A DNA stretch of 64,000 bases, from contig KL647303.1 of NCBI GenBank assembly GCA_000727475.1, positions 896,408-960,407 on the forward strand, written 5' to 3'. The position numbers and the translations under genes were made by a program. The notes under the pieces were generated by a model that did no database searches, was not told where the DNA came from, and saw only the letters and a program-made list of their open reading frames with translations. Position 1 is the first letter of the stretch. Every line of letters starts with the position of its first letter. The DNA is from Sarcocystis neurona (Eukaryota > Apicomplexa > Conoidasida > Eucoccidiorida > Sarcocystidae). Positions 13,901-24,604 of this stretch are shown piece after piece.

Positions 13901-14872
13901 AGACACTTCTGTGTAACGCCAGCTTGAAATTTGCTTCTACACGGAGTTTACGACCCTCTTTCACATCGTGTCTGTTTGAAATCTTTTCTGCAGTCACTCT
14001 TGAAGCTCTTCATCGTCTTCAGCTTTACGTCCTTCTGTTCTTTGTCGTCCTTCTTCTGGCCTGTGCAAACGCTTCATTGACCTCCCCGATGCAAATCGCC
14101 GAGTACCTGCAGGGCTGCGTGCAAAGCGGAGAAGACCTGCCGGTCTCTGCGAACAGCAGCAGCCAAAAACACACGTAGAAGTCATCGAGTCAACAAAAGC
14201 AGACTCCCAGAACTCACCAGAAACGCACGCGTCCTGCACGGTCTATACGCCCCTATACCCTCCTACGCCTGACTCCCACAAGAACAACACTCCGCCTTAC
14301 TGTCACAGCAACACCTACTTCCACCACGTCCGTCGCGCTATCAATATTGTCTGAACGGTAAATATATATATATATATATGTATCTATATGCATAGGAAGA
14401 AGGATATCACCAGCTAGTAAATGTATGCTTATTTACAGATACATACACATATGTTGTCCACCCACGGGCATATCCCTGTATATCCGTGATATATATATAT
14501 ATATCCCCTCTGCTCTCATGATGACTCGTGGTACAGCTCGTAGAAAAACAGAAATGACCCTGCCTGCTTACCGTCTGCTACTGCTACTCTCTGGTCAATT
14601 AAAAAGACAAATGCGTCTTGCTACTAATGTTGTCTCGTCGTTTTCACGCGCTCTACCACGCCGCATCAAAGTAGTATCGACTCTTCCGACAGGATATGCT
14701 GCACGCGTCGCTTCTATACTAACAGGCTCTTGTCCCCATCATTGTAGGCAATCAGTCTATTCAAAAAAAGTCCACTGCTGGCCTTAGCACTACTGGTACG
14801 AGTACCGTCAATAAGCCACTTCAATCTCCACCTACACCACATATATACATAGACAACTCTATATATGCCTAG

Positions 14873-15127
14873 TGCTCTTCCCACTCCTGCGACAGGACTA
14901 CGATCATTGCTCATACAACTACCACTGCTACTAGGACGACTACTAATACTACTAACACCACGAGTACTACTGTGACAAACACGACGAGAACTGCTACTAC
15001 GAATGAGACCTCTGCCAGGACTTTCACCACCAGTACTAGTACCACAACTATTAGTACCACTCCTATTAGTACTTTCAGAACAACAACTACTACTAGTATT
15101 AATTCTCCTCTAGTAATACAGTACTAG
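14873..15127 (+). repeat. Degenerate ACT-triplet tract with a Thr-rich open frame
   Basis: Imperfect ACT triplets fill about 14.9-15.19 kb. In one plus-strand frame they stay open for 84 codons (14873 to the TAG at 15125-15127); 36 of the 69 codons from 14915 on are Thr, mixed with Ser, Asn and Arg. There is no ATG in the frame. A pyrimidine-rich AG lies just upstream (about 14877-14896), so it could be an exon of a mucin-like protein, but the tract runs on past the stop with TAG and TAA in all frames. That favours a decayed trinucleotide microsatellite. Confidence 0.6.
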
Positions 15128-15547
15128 TACATATAGTACCACTTCTTTAAGTACTTGTAGGACTAATACTACTACTAGTAACTCTCCCTGCTCGATATGA
15201 GACGCGTGAGATGAACAAAGAGCTAGCAACAAACAATTTCCTACACACGTGTATATCAGTGTGCAGACTTGTGTGCATCATCATCGTATATATCTCTCTC
15301 TTTCTCTCACATTCACGCGCGTACGTATACACATCCACATCTACTCAGGAACGTGTTTTCGTTAGGAATATATACACACGTGCAAGCATGTATCACTGCC
15401 TACAGAGAGGTAGCGACATAGGGCACGCAGTAGGAAGGCAGCGAAGAAGGTAAAGCATATTACGAAGCGGCGGTCGGCATCCTCTTGGGCAACACAGAGC
15501 CAACAAAAGCGCGTTGAAAAAAGAAAAATAAAGAGAGCGTCACGTAC

Positions 15548-15679
15548 TTTTCCACAACAGCTCCATCGCAGTCGTCACCCGAGACGTCCAGCCAGGCCCG
15601 GTATCTACAAAACAAACGCAACACAAATTCAACGTTTATCTCACGATGCAGAAGCGTACCTCAGCACGTCTATAGACGT
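15548..15679 (-). CDS. Candidate mini-exons of an unidentified minus-strand gene
   Basis: On the minus strand a 20-base segment (15660-15679) lies between an AG acceptor (TTTTGCGCAG) and a GTACGC donor, and a 57-base segment (15548-15604) lies between TTTTGTAG and a GTACGT donor. Spliced, they read in phase as TSIDVLR followed by YRAWLDVSGDDCDGAVVEK, which looks like ordinary folded protein and not repeat product. I could not extend it in either direction and recognise no family. Very small exons do occur in this window (63-120 bp in the deubiquitinase gene). Chance cannot be excluded. Confidence 0.2.
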
Positions 15680-15689
15680 CTGCGCAAAA

Positions 15690-16510
15690 GTGCACACACG
15701 TATTCACTCCATGTCCGTTCGGACTGGCACTAGCAAAGTAGTGAAGTCTACACTGGATAGCGGACACGTACGTTTTGGTAGTATACGGGGGGGCCTAAAT
15801 TCACCCACACATATATTTACACCCAAACACACACACATACACACAGAGGCATACGCGTGTAAACGCACACATAAATATACACGCGCAGAAGGGATGGACG
15901 AAGTCGTCCGATATACACCGTACAGTTGTAGCATCTTCGATCACGTTGCACAGACATATATATATATTCTTGCACAGACATATATATATATATTTTAAAT
16001 GAATCTGCATGTACCTGAATACGCCCACAGATGCCCATAATCGAAGGGAGGTGCAAGCCGCACAGACAGATTGCTCTGCAACACGTTAATGTACGATACT
16101 TATAAAGAGTACAAATCTAGTGTGTACATCCGTGCGTGTAATAAACACGTGTACAGTCCGACCCCAGATGGGAAATAACGACGCGTACATTTATTCATAG
16201 ACGTATACACAAGCACAGACATACATGCATACACGTATATACACAAATTTGTACACATGGATTTGGCAAGAATCTATAGATCATTTTCTGACTCCAAGCA
16301 CGCACCAGGCGAAGAGGAAGACCCGCGTGCGAGCACACATACGTACGTCAGTGTATGGAGAAAGGCAAGAGGAAAGTACACATGTATTTCTAGGCATGTA
16401 CACACAGACGGCAACAGGCGTGCTACACACGAAGCAGGTCACAAACAGACACGTACACCCGTATATATGTATACACACCTGATATAGGAGAGAGACACAC
16501 GCGTGTACTC
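15690..16510. other. Microsatellite spacer
   Basis: CACATA/ACACAC stretches and two close copies of a GCACAGACATATATAT word near 15.95-15.99 kb. Open frames here are Thr/His/Tyr/Ile-rich repeat translations. Nothing gene-like was seen. Confidence 0.6.
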
Positions 16511-16516
16511 ATCTAC

Positions 16517-17716
16517 ATGTGTACTGACAAGAAAAGAGAAACGCCGATATATACCGACGAGGAACAGGACGTACACAGAGAGACGACGAGGGTGCGAGAG
16601 AACGAGAGAGCGATGTACTGCGCATACGGGAAAGAAGAGAAACATAAAGAATGGGAGAGACGCGACTATGTCCTAGGCAGAAAGAGTATTTCCTTCAACG
16701 AAGAGATACATGTGCGTCTAGAGCCTTGTACCTATGCAGCACCGGCTTCTCTCCTGTACTCCTTCACCGTGCCCCACGCGTGTGTATGTCTTTGTTCAAG
16801 TATACTTTGTAGTGCGTGGCGTCCTCACACAGATGCAACGGTTCCACATGAGGAGCTGCAGAAGAAAAGCAGCCTACCGCTGAATTTTCCGCAAGGTGCT
16901 TTCACGCAAGCCAGTGAATATATCCGTCACTGCTGCTGCGTCTTCTTCTTCCTCGTTTCTCCTCCCCTGTCTCGTGTTTCTCCGCACTCTCCCCGCACTT
17001 CTCAGAGAACGGGGAGATCCGCCTCCGCCTCTTCCGCGTGTTGCCGCCGCCTCCTCCCCTCTCGGGTCTCCCTGTGATGCCTTCGGAAGAGACGAAGAGA
17101 AAGATGAATGCGAAGGAACGCAAGAAGGAGAAGACGCCCAGCAACGACGTCTTACATTCTCTCGCCACGACAACAGCGCTGGAGACACCTAAAATCAACG
17201 CCCGCAGAGTCCACTTCACATGTACTAAGCACTTACCGCCGCACCTACATATACATATATATATATATCAACAAAGAATATATTTTCTTCTGTCTTGCGC
17301 ATCTTATTCGCATAGACGCACAACATTACATAACCTGGAGGCGCGCGTCGATCTACACCCAATATTCGCGTATACTCGCACTCATGTATACATACACAAA
17401 TACAGATACGCATATATTTATACGCGTTTGTAAATACGCCTTCTTCTCCATCAGGACCACCCTCAGCCCTGCCACGCACAGGCGGAGAGTAAACGGTGAG
17501 TGGGGGCGCACCGCGCGGTCACAGAACGACACGTAAAGATAGAACTGCCGTATGGATGTCACAGGGAGTGGACAAAGTAGCAGCAGTAATTCGAAGAAGA
17601 AAAAAATTGAGGAGGCCGAAAGGGAAGAGGACGACAGGTGTCCGCAGCACAAAGAGAAAGGTAGTGGGAAGACGGCAGCCGCACGCAACGTTCCATTATC
17701 TTCTGGTATATCGTGA
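16517..17716 (+). CDS. Hypothetical lysine-rich protein, three exons
   Basis: Three plus-strand segments join in phase: up to 16895 (CCGCAAG then GTGCTT), 17006-17221 (acceptor after a 70-base pyrimidine tract ending CTTCTCAG; donor GTACTA), and 17565-17716 (acceptor GTCACAG, stop TGA 17714-17716). The pyrimidine-rich first intron (16896-17005, 110 bp) fixes the strand. The joined product carries HEELQKKSSLPLNFPQ, then ENGEIRLRLFRVLPPPPPL, then a basic region with SEETKRKMNAKERKKEK, and a Ser/Lys/Glu-rich tail (SSSSNSKKKKIEEAEREE). The start is uncertain: ATG 16517 gives the longest frame, but its first 100 codons include repeat-like sequence and an intron may hide there. I recognise no family. 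It is convergent with the zinc-ribbon gene, about 0.3 kb between stops. Confidence 0.42.
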
Positions 17717-18029
17717 CGCAGAGACTCGCCGATGAAACAAGAAGACCACTTCTTGAAGAAATGACCTACACCTTCCTCAGGAAAAAGAGAAGGACAGAAA
17801 AAGAAAAACCAGGGACAGGTCCACTAACTACTGTTGTGGTGGACAGATGTTCCAGCAGTGTGGGCCCGTATAAGATGCGAAGCTGTGGGTCTAGGAGAAA
17901 GAAGACGAAGACGTGGAGAAGGACTAAAAAGAAAACCGCGATTTCTGCAAGTGCGCTGTAGTTGAGCAGATAAATATAAAAACATTCGAGAGGACGGACA
18001 CAACCAGGAAAACTACTAATTTTCACTTT

Positions 18030-20158
18030 TCACGCGTGGCTGCTGCCCACCTTCGAATCAGCGAACGAACTGTCACATTCGCTTTCATCCGAAGAGGATT
18101 CTGTTTTTCTCGAATCTCCTCCCGTACAGCCTGGTCTCCCCCTGTCTCTCCCTGCTGCTGGAGCTGCCGCTCCTCCTCTGCAGTCGTGTGACGCCAAGGC
18201 AGCGGAGGAACACGTAGTAGCGGTCGCCACCAGCCGCTCGCTCTCCTCCATCGCAGCAGACAAAGGCACCAGTCCTCCCAAGCGATACTGCACTCTGCCA
18301 GTCACCTCTGCTGAAAAAAAAGACGTCACCTCATCCACCCACAAATACAAGAAACCGCTGGGGGAACCAAGCCTCCCTTATACGTCAGCGTCTTTCAAAG
18401 AATAATACATATATATATGCAGATAGATGAATAGACGTGATAGAACAAATACATACGGATCACGACGTGTGAAAATACAGGAAGTGAGACACACGCGTAC
18501 ACAGCTGCACGCACATGCTCAGAACTTTCCACACACAGATATCAGGAAAACAACGCACACAAAACGCCAGCACTAGGCGACTGACGAGTGAATATGCAAG
18601 TTGAGGTGCCATGGCTGCGTATATGTATATTTACGTGTTTATGTTTCCTGGTGGAATTGTCGCTTGGATGCCGTCACTTTCTCCTTGGTGTTTCAGACAA
18701 TCGGCTGACTGCATACGTGTATCTGCCAGCACATACTTGCACATACACACCCAATATGAATAACTATTTAAATATTATAGACATACGTTCATGTACACAT
18801 GCTCCAGTAGGAGCGACTTCTTCTGTCAGTCCTTGCTAATGCACTGTTTAGAAAACTTGTAGTACACATCAGCTTGAAGGCGTCAAGAGTGACTCATGTG
18901 TACTTCTCGAGAGGCATGTAGCTGCACTGCGCCAATGGAACGCGTGACGAAAAGCAACACTGCACGAAGCGGAGATAAATAAAAACGGCTGCCATGATTC
19001 TCACCCTCGTTAATCACCATTTCGTTGCCTGACGCCTGTCTCTGCTGTTGGTCCCCTGCGGTAGCCTTATTCATGTTGTGCTCTTTGACGTCTTCCTCTT
19101 TGATAAGAAACGTCTCGCACGCCACGCAAAAAAGTTGTCGCTGCTTGTCGCGCATAAGCGGAACCGTCGCACACTGCATACCGAGAAGAGAAAACGGAAA
19201 ATACATACATACACGCGTATGCGTGGGTGAGTACATCAAGCGTATACACATATATATGTTTGCGTGTATACCTAAAACATAGTATATATACACAGCGAGA
19301 TCCACACGACGGACGCGGGAGAGCCGGAAGGTAAACATCTCCAGATAAGCAAGATAATCGTTTCACTGAGTCTACAAAAACCTACCTTGTAGCTTCGAAA
19401 TGCTGCTTCCTGACTTGCACGGTGAGAAGCGACGAATTAGATATACTGCATCTTGCACGGGGTGCAAGTTGGGGTACAGAGTGAGGGCACGAAAATGGAA
19501 ACATTCACACGAAGTGAATAAGCCGATCGACATCTAAAGGGATGTGAGAGATGCGGAAACGCAAAACACATCTGGGTTGCAACTTAAAATCACGGGATAC
19601 AGGTGCATTTACATGTGGATGGGCACCCAACAAGAAGACACTAGTACTGTGGCCTTGAACGAGGAAAGGCAACCCCACGTGCCTGTACCGCTGAAGCACA
19701 TACATTTCACGAACAGGGAGCTTCCCACGTTATGGAAGACAAGATCGCTTATGGATGACGCGCTGATGTACACACGTCTCACGAACAACGAAGTCCCCAA
19801 ATTATGGAAGATAAGGTCGCTTATGGATGACGTTCCGAGCCGCAGACGCAAAACGTTTGCTGTGGAACGTCGGTGACCACCTTTCCAGTAGTGTTTACAG
19901 GTGGACAGTAACTCCTGTAGAAAATCGTGGACGGACGCACGGGGCATACTTGTTCTATCGGCACACCCGCAAACGTCGTACTACAGGGTGGGAAAAAGAA
20001 CTTGCGTATCTCCCGCATACCTGTGGGCAGGTGTCGCCAAGCATCGTCCACCCTAATAAGAGCTTTTCTGCGAGTTTTTCGCTAGCCGTCTTTTCCCCCC
20101 TTGGCCGCAGCGGCGGCGGGGTGGCGCCAGTCGCAGCGGGACACGGGTCGCCGTTCAT
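18030..20158 (-). CDS. ZNRD2: ZNRD2 / autoantigen-p27-like zinc-ribbon protein
   Basis: Three exons on the minus strand: 20021-20158, 19005-19173 and 18030-18310. They splice in phase (0, then 1) to 195 residues. ATG at 20158-20156 sits in the context CCAAAATGAAC. Residues 27-56 carry the family signature: KLLLGWTMLGDTCPQ, split exactly at the exon junction, then CATVPLMRDKQRQLFCVAC. The two Cys pairs (CPQC and CVAC) are the zinc ligands of the Sjogren/scleroderma autoantigen 1 (Auto_anti-p27) ribbon, and human ZNRD2 has the closely matching MLGETC and DKQRKIYCVAC. Overall length is close to human ZNRD2 (199 residues). The remainder of exon 2 is Gln/Lys/Asn-rich and exon 3 is Ala/Gly then Ser/Glu/Asp-rich, with no clear match. 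In animals this family has been linked to mitotic chromatin; a role here is not shown. A possible donor (AAG then GTGGGC) near the stop means a further 3' exon cannot be excluded. Confidence 0.85.
19706..19835. repeat. 72-bp tandem duplication inside ZNRD2-like intron 1
   Basis: Copies start at about 19706 and 19778. Both contain TTATGGAAGA and TCGCTTATGGATGACG, with substitutions between. The period of 72 keeps frame, so the plus strand shows two 24-residue units with LWKTRSLMDD and LWKIRSLMDD in an ATG-initiated frame (about 19550-19876). It lies wholly in the intron of the opposite-strand gene. Confidence 0.8.
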
Positions 20159-22700
20159 TTTGGAAGAGAGAGGAGAAAGAGTCTGGACGGCTCTATCTTT
20201 GTGTGTGACGAAGTGAAGACGGAGATGCTGCGAGAATGAAACACCCTGGAAAGTGAGGTCAACTAAGAGTGGAGCCGTACACCAGAGGGACCCGGAGGGT
20301 GGGGCACAGTTTTGCAGAAACTGCAGTGCGGTTGTGGGGACAGGCCACAGTGTGAGGAAAAAAGGCAGCAATACACGGAACACCTACCGAAGCTGGGAAA
20401 GAGTACGCCAAAACAAAGAACCACAAGGTCGGAAAATTTACATCTCCGAAATTTCGACAGCCAAGAAGCTGTAGCAGAGATCCAGGAGGGCCAGTGCTCG
20501 GACGTCTACTCAACTGGATAGTTTGACGGAGGAGAGAGAGGACTAAACTAGACAAGAAGAGATGCGTAGGTGATTTGAAATACCATAACGTTCACGCGCG
20601 CCACTACCAGTGCCGGTCCCCGCATCCGGGCGACACCGGTAATAAAGCACATCGATGTATACTGGCAGTAACGGTTGAAACGTTTCACATATCCTCGTAC
20701 GACGAAACAGTTTCTTCGGGAAACGGTAAAAGCGGGAGAAAAGTATGTAGTTTGTCCACCTCTATATGTATCGGAAGTGTATTTCTGTGTTTCGTCGGGT
20801 GCGCGACATCCGGCTCCGTTGTCAAGTGACGGATGCTGCCGCGGCCGCACTGACGAACGACCTGCAATGTAATCCCGACGTTTCATTCCTGCCACTCCTT
20901 GCGGCTCCAACACTGTTCATGCTTCACTGGGCTTTCTGAATTTACGTCCATACAAGCATACACAGCTTCTGCGTTAGCATGACCGTCTGGATGCAACGAG
21001 CACAGCGCACTTACGCCACCGTTGAGTACTTCCTCTACGTCAGCTACGCACATGGGGCTGACGAGCTGTACACCTCACGTGTCACCATGGTCACGAACGT
21101 TGCAGACATCGCCGAAAATGTAGATGCGCCATCTCCTATAGCTGCAGAGATAAATTTCCAAATGATTCTTGTATGTAGGTGTACATGTATTTTTGATGTA
21201 ATGCACACAAACATATGCAGTGGCGCTTTTGTACACCGGCACCCAAGTACGGTTCTGTGTATCTTAGCACGTACGAATATTTGTAGTGGTTACCAGGAGC
21301 TGCCGAAGTCCAGGCCAAAATATGTGAAGGTTCGTGTAGGTACACCTACGCGTATTCGGCCGCCTAGGGTATCCTGCTATTAAGCACGTAGAATACGTAG
21401 AAAGTAAATGTCGTGTGCCGAGCGCTTCACCTTTCACGTATAGTACGGTAAGAATCACGCAACTGGGTCACCTGTGCCTGATGCACCACCACTAGAAACC
21501 CAGTGGTGCAAAAGTTACATGGGTATACTCTCTCAGATTCACGGAACTGGGTCATCCGTGTCCGATTCACCACCACTAAAAACCCAGTGGTGCAAAAGCA
21601 GCACGTGTATACTCTCTGCAGCAGGTTTCCCTCAAGCTCTCCTTCAAGGATTTTCCCCTGCGTACGTAACGTAGAATATTCGAAGCACTTGACAATGCTA
21701 CGAACGCTTCACTATTACTGGGAACAAAGTTTCAGTCTGTCCGTTCACCCGAAACGGATACCACCCACGACAGAGTGTTGCTCTAGTTACCTTAGTACAT
21801 CTTCTGTACTACTGAGTTCCACTATACACAGAGCGGTTTGTGCACCGTAAATCTGACTATGCAACGCAGCCCAACTACTAAGACTTTACGACTTTTCTGG
21901 GTGACTACTTACTACCCGTATAAGCCATGCGGTCCCTCTTGCTGCACGTCTGCGTACGTAACTTTGTCGATACGCATGGAAACACAGCGACACGTGTATG
22001 GAGATACCCTTGCAGTATCGAACTGCTCCGTTTATCGTGGCTCTCCAATCCTAGTACTAGGCAAAAGTACTGCGGCCGCTTGTCGACGACCACGCAGTTC
22101 TTTCTGCGACTCAGAACTCATGTAAAAGCATAAATATCCGCGGACTCGCGTAGTCGTGCGTATACGTGTGTGAGGGATCCACTTACACATAAGCGGGCAG
22201 ACGAAGTGCACGAGTGTCGGGACGTGTGATCAGCTGTGTCTCTACCCTCGCGCCACGTTCCGTTTTCCTCTCTTTCTGCGTGCTGCCTCCCCTATTTTAC
22301 AGCACTTTAACATGCACACATGTACAGGGAGATCGGCCGGCTATATACATACATACATACGTACACACGCCTAGTCCGCATGTATCATGTATGCGTGAAG
22401 ACGAGTACACGTTCACCTTAGTGGTTTTGTATCGACTATACACGGCAGTCCCCCATCTCCATTTTCCTCGGTTGCTCACTCTCCACTGGTCTTTGTGTAG
22501 TTGGTCCGCCCACCACACACAAGCGACCCGAGCTGTGTACGTTTGCGACAGGCGCGATTTGCAAATTCCTATCTATGTACGTTCGCGTACGTTTCCTGCC
22601 CCATACGTAGCTCCGCTGTTTGCTAGCTCGCGCGCAGATGACGCCACCACGAGTAAAAGTGAGTCAGTCGTGCTTTGTGTGGCCTCACATGAATACATAC
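20159..22700. other. Spacer upstream of the ZNRD2-like gene
   Basis: The first 60 bases hold the minus-strand gene's pyrimidine-rich leader. Beyond that no domain-bearing frame was found on either strand. A tandem repeat with a conserved hairpin (21455-21622) is listed separately. Short TACATA microsatellites appear near 22.35 kb. Confidence 0.5.
21455..21622. repeat. 84-bp tandem repeat carrying a conserved stem-loop
   Basis: Two copies (21455-21538 and 21539-21622) share AACTGGGTCA at the same offset and both end in GTATACTCTCT. Each holds the inverted pair CACCACT / AGTGGTG (first copy 21487-21493 and 21502-21508) around an 8-base loop. The seven stem pairs are identical in both copies, while one difference falls in the loop. 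Confidence 0.8.
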
Positions 22701-22749
22701 CTCCTCATTCCCCCTCAATCGGAGCAACTAGCCACAACTGCACAAAACG

Positions 22750-23970
22750 GGAGCAGCCAGGAGCGCAGTACAGGTAACATGAGCAGCAGCAACGCGGTGG
22801 TAGTGCTGACAAGGGCATCTGCCGCAGGACTGACGCGCCACGGCCAACGCCTGAAGGTGGTAGCCGCAAGACGCGGCCGGCGCAGGCACGCAGCGGGATG
22901 CAGAGAGGAGGAGGAGCGTGGACCTCTTGGCTCAACAGACGCGAAACACCGCAGCGCTTGAGGCCTGCTCTTTACCAGATGTCATCTATTGCCTCGTGTG
23001 CTGGAACGGGAGCTGTGTGTTGCACACACCACCGAGAGAGCACTGCGTTCGCACAGCTTGACGGCTTCTGCGCCGGCGCAGTGGTGGTGGTATCGTTACC
23101 GCTTCTCAGCAGTTGCAGTAGTAACAGCGGGCCCAATTCTGCGACAGCAGCAGAGCTGCATGCGACCACCCAGTCGCGGCGTCAAACGCGCAGCAACTGA
23201 AGTGATGACAACTGCACGGGGAGCCGCCGGATCTGAAGCCGCGGCAGCACACGCAAAAGCAGAGGACCTCCTACTGTAGGAGCAGCTCAAGCCGGAACAG
23301 CACCACCGGCTGGCGTCACGTAGGAGCAGTCACGGCAGAACTAGGATCGCACCCGCTGCGACCAGGGCGAGGCACCAACAACAGTGAATGATGATGCCGC
23401 CTAACACACAGGTCTCGATCCCCAGGAGCGGCTGCCGCAGTAGCAACTGGTGCAGCAGGAGGTCACCGCAGGAGGAAGCGCATCAGCACCGGCAACACAG
23501 TATCCACAGGCCTGTCCACCAGCAGCACCGCAATGCCACAAGGATGCGGCGTACCAGCGTAGCTCAAGCACGGTGACTGGGTGGGAGAGCTGCAGGTTCC
23601 GGTGTTCCGCCCTTCAGGAGAGAGAATGGAGTCGGCACCTGCGCGACCAGTAGGCAGTAGTAGCTTCCCACTGGCAGCACAAGCAGTTTAATAATGTACC
23701 GAGTGGCTGGCGAAGCCGCGCGCACCACCAGCCGCAGTGCCCGGCGCGTGTACTGCAGCTGCTGCAGAGCCTCTCTACTGTAGCAGAAGTGCCATCACAC
23801 GCAGCAACGACAGCCGCAGTCGCGCGCAGGTCAGCCGACCGAGCAGTAGCACTGCACCGAGCAAAAGTAGAGAGCATTCCGAAGGACCAACAACAGTACG
23901 GGCAGTAGCCGCACTGGCAGATGCAGCCGCGCCGCACGAGGGCGTGTTCATCAAGACAGCTGCAGGAGGT
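22750..23970. other. Degenerate CAG/GCA-rich block without an intact frame
   Basis: The plus strand is rich in GCAGCA/CAGCAG words broken by point changes. Every plus-strand frame is interrupted, often by TAG or TGA where a CAG or CGA would keep it open (for example after AEDLLL near 23.28 kb). Pieces read like Ala/Gln/Ser-rich coccidian exons. The minus strand stays open longer only because CTG codons cannot become stops by one transition. It is probably decayed coding sequence or a relic of repeat expansion. Confidence 0.5.
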
Positions 23971-23980
23971 TGGAGGCGCG

Positions 23981-24604
23981 TTATTGCAGCGTGTTTCGCT
24001 TCGTTGACTCTGTGCAGTGCGTTCTAGACTGTCTTCTCGGCAATCGAACTATAGAAGCCGTTATGTGTACTCCCCTTTTTTTGTCTGCGTTTCCGTCCCC
24101 CTCTCTTCCTCGAGATTGCTCAAAAACAAAAGCGAGTGTACCCGCTTGGTATAATAAATGGGCGACCGTCATCATCCTCGGCAGAGGCACACAGGAGGAG
24201 CAAGAGCAACAACAAGAGCCACACAGAAACAGCACGCGTGCAGCAGCCGAGAGATACCAAGCAGCTCGACCCGGTATACACCACGGCTCCTGTGCAGGTC
24301 TAATTCGTTTGCCGCACACAGCAGCACTTGTCGCTTGCTGTCGGTGCTGCTCACACTCCTTTTTTCTTGCTAGAGCGAAATCTTCTGCAGTGAACAGCGC
24401 CAGCTGTTTCGGCACCGGGGAAGGTACGCCAGTTTCCGCCCTTGTGTCCCAGCCGCTGGTGCTCCTTCGGCTCCCGCTGCGCTCCTCTTGCTCCCGCTAC
24501 TCCTGTTGCTGCTGCTCGCGTGACTCCTCGTTCAAAGTGGCCTCATCAGCCCTGGAAGTAGCTGCTGCGGTTGCTGGCACGGCTGCTGCACCGGACGGTG
24601 CCAC
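23981..24604 (-). pseudogene. Exon-like frame with one internal TAG
   Basis: A pyrimidine-rich acceptor (CTTCTGCTTTAG) precedes 24604. From there the minus strand reads 35 codons of ordinary Ala/Glu/Gln-rich protein, including ADEATLNEESREQQQQE, meets TAG at 24499-24497, and continues open for about 170 codons in the same frame, including PKQLALFTAEDFALARKKEC. The stop lies in a Gln/Glu-rich run where CAG would be expected. This may be a nonsense mutation, a base-call error, or an exon whose donor lies before the stop. I recognise no domain. The last 80 codons look less like coding sequence. Confidence 0.3.

Noticed and set aside
13948..14239. Minus-strand Lys/Glu-rich exons with good borders near 14.0-14.2 kb
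   Set aside because: Several mutually exclusive joins look equally coding, one with an intron of only 46 bp, and the region is the purine-rich complement of a plus-strand pyrimidine tract. No unique model could be defended.
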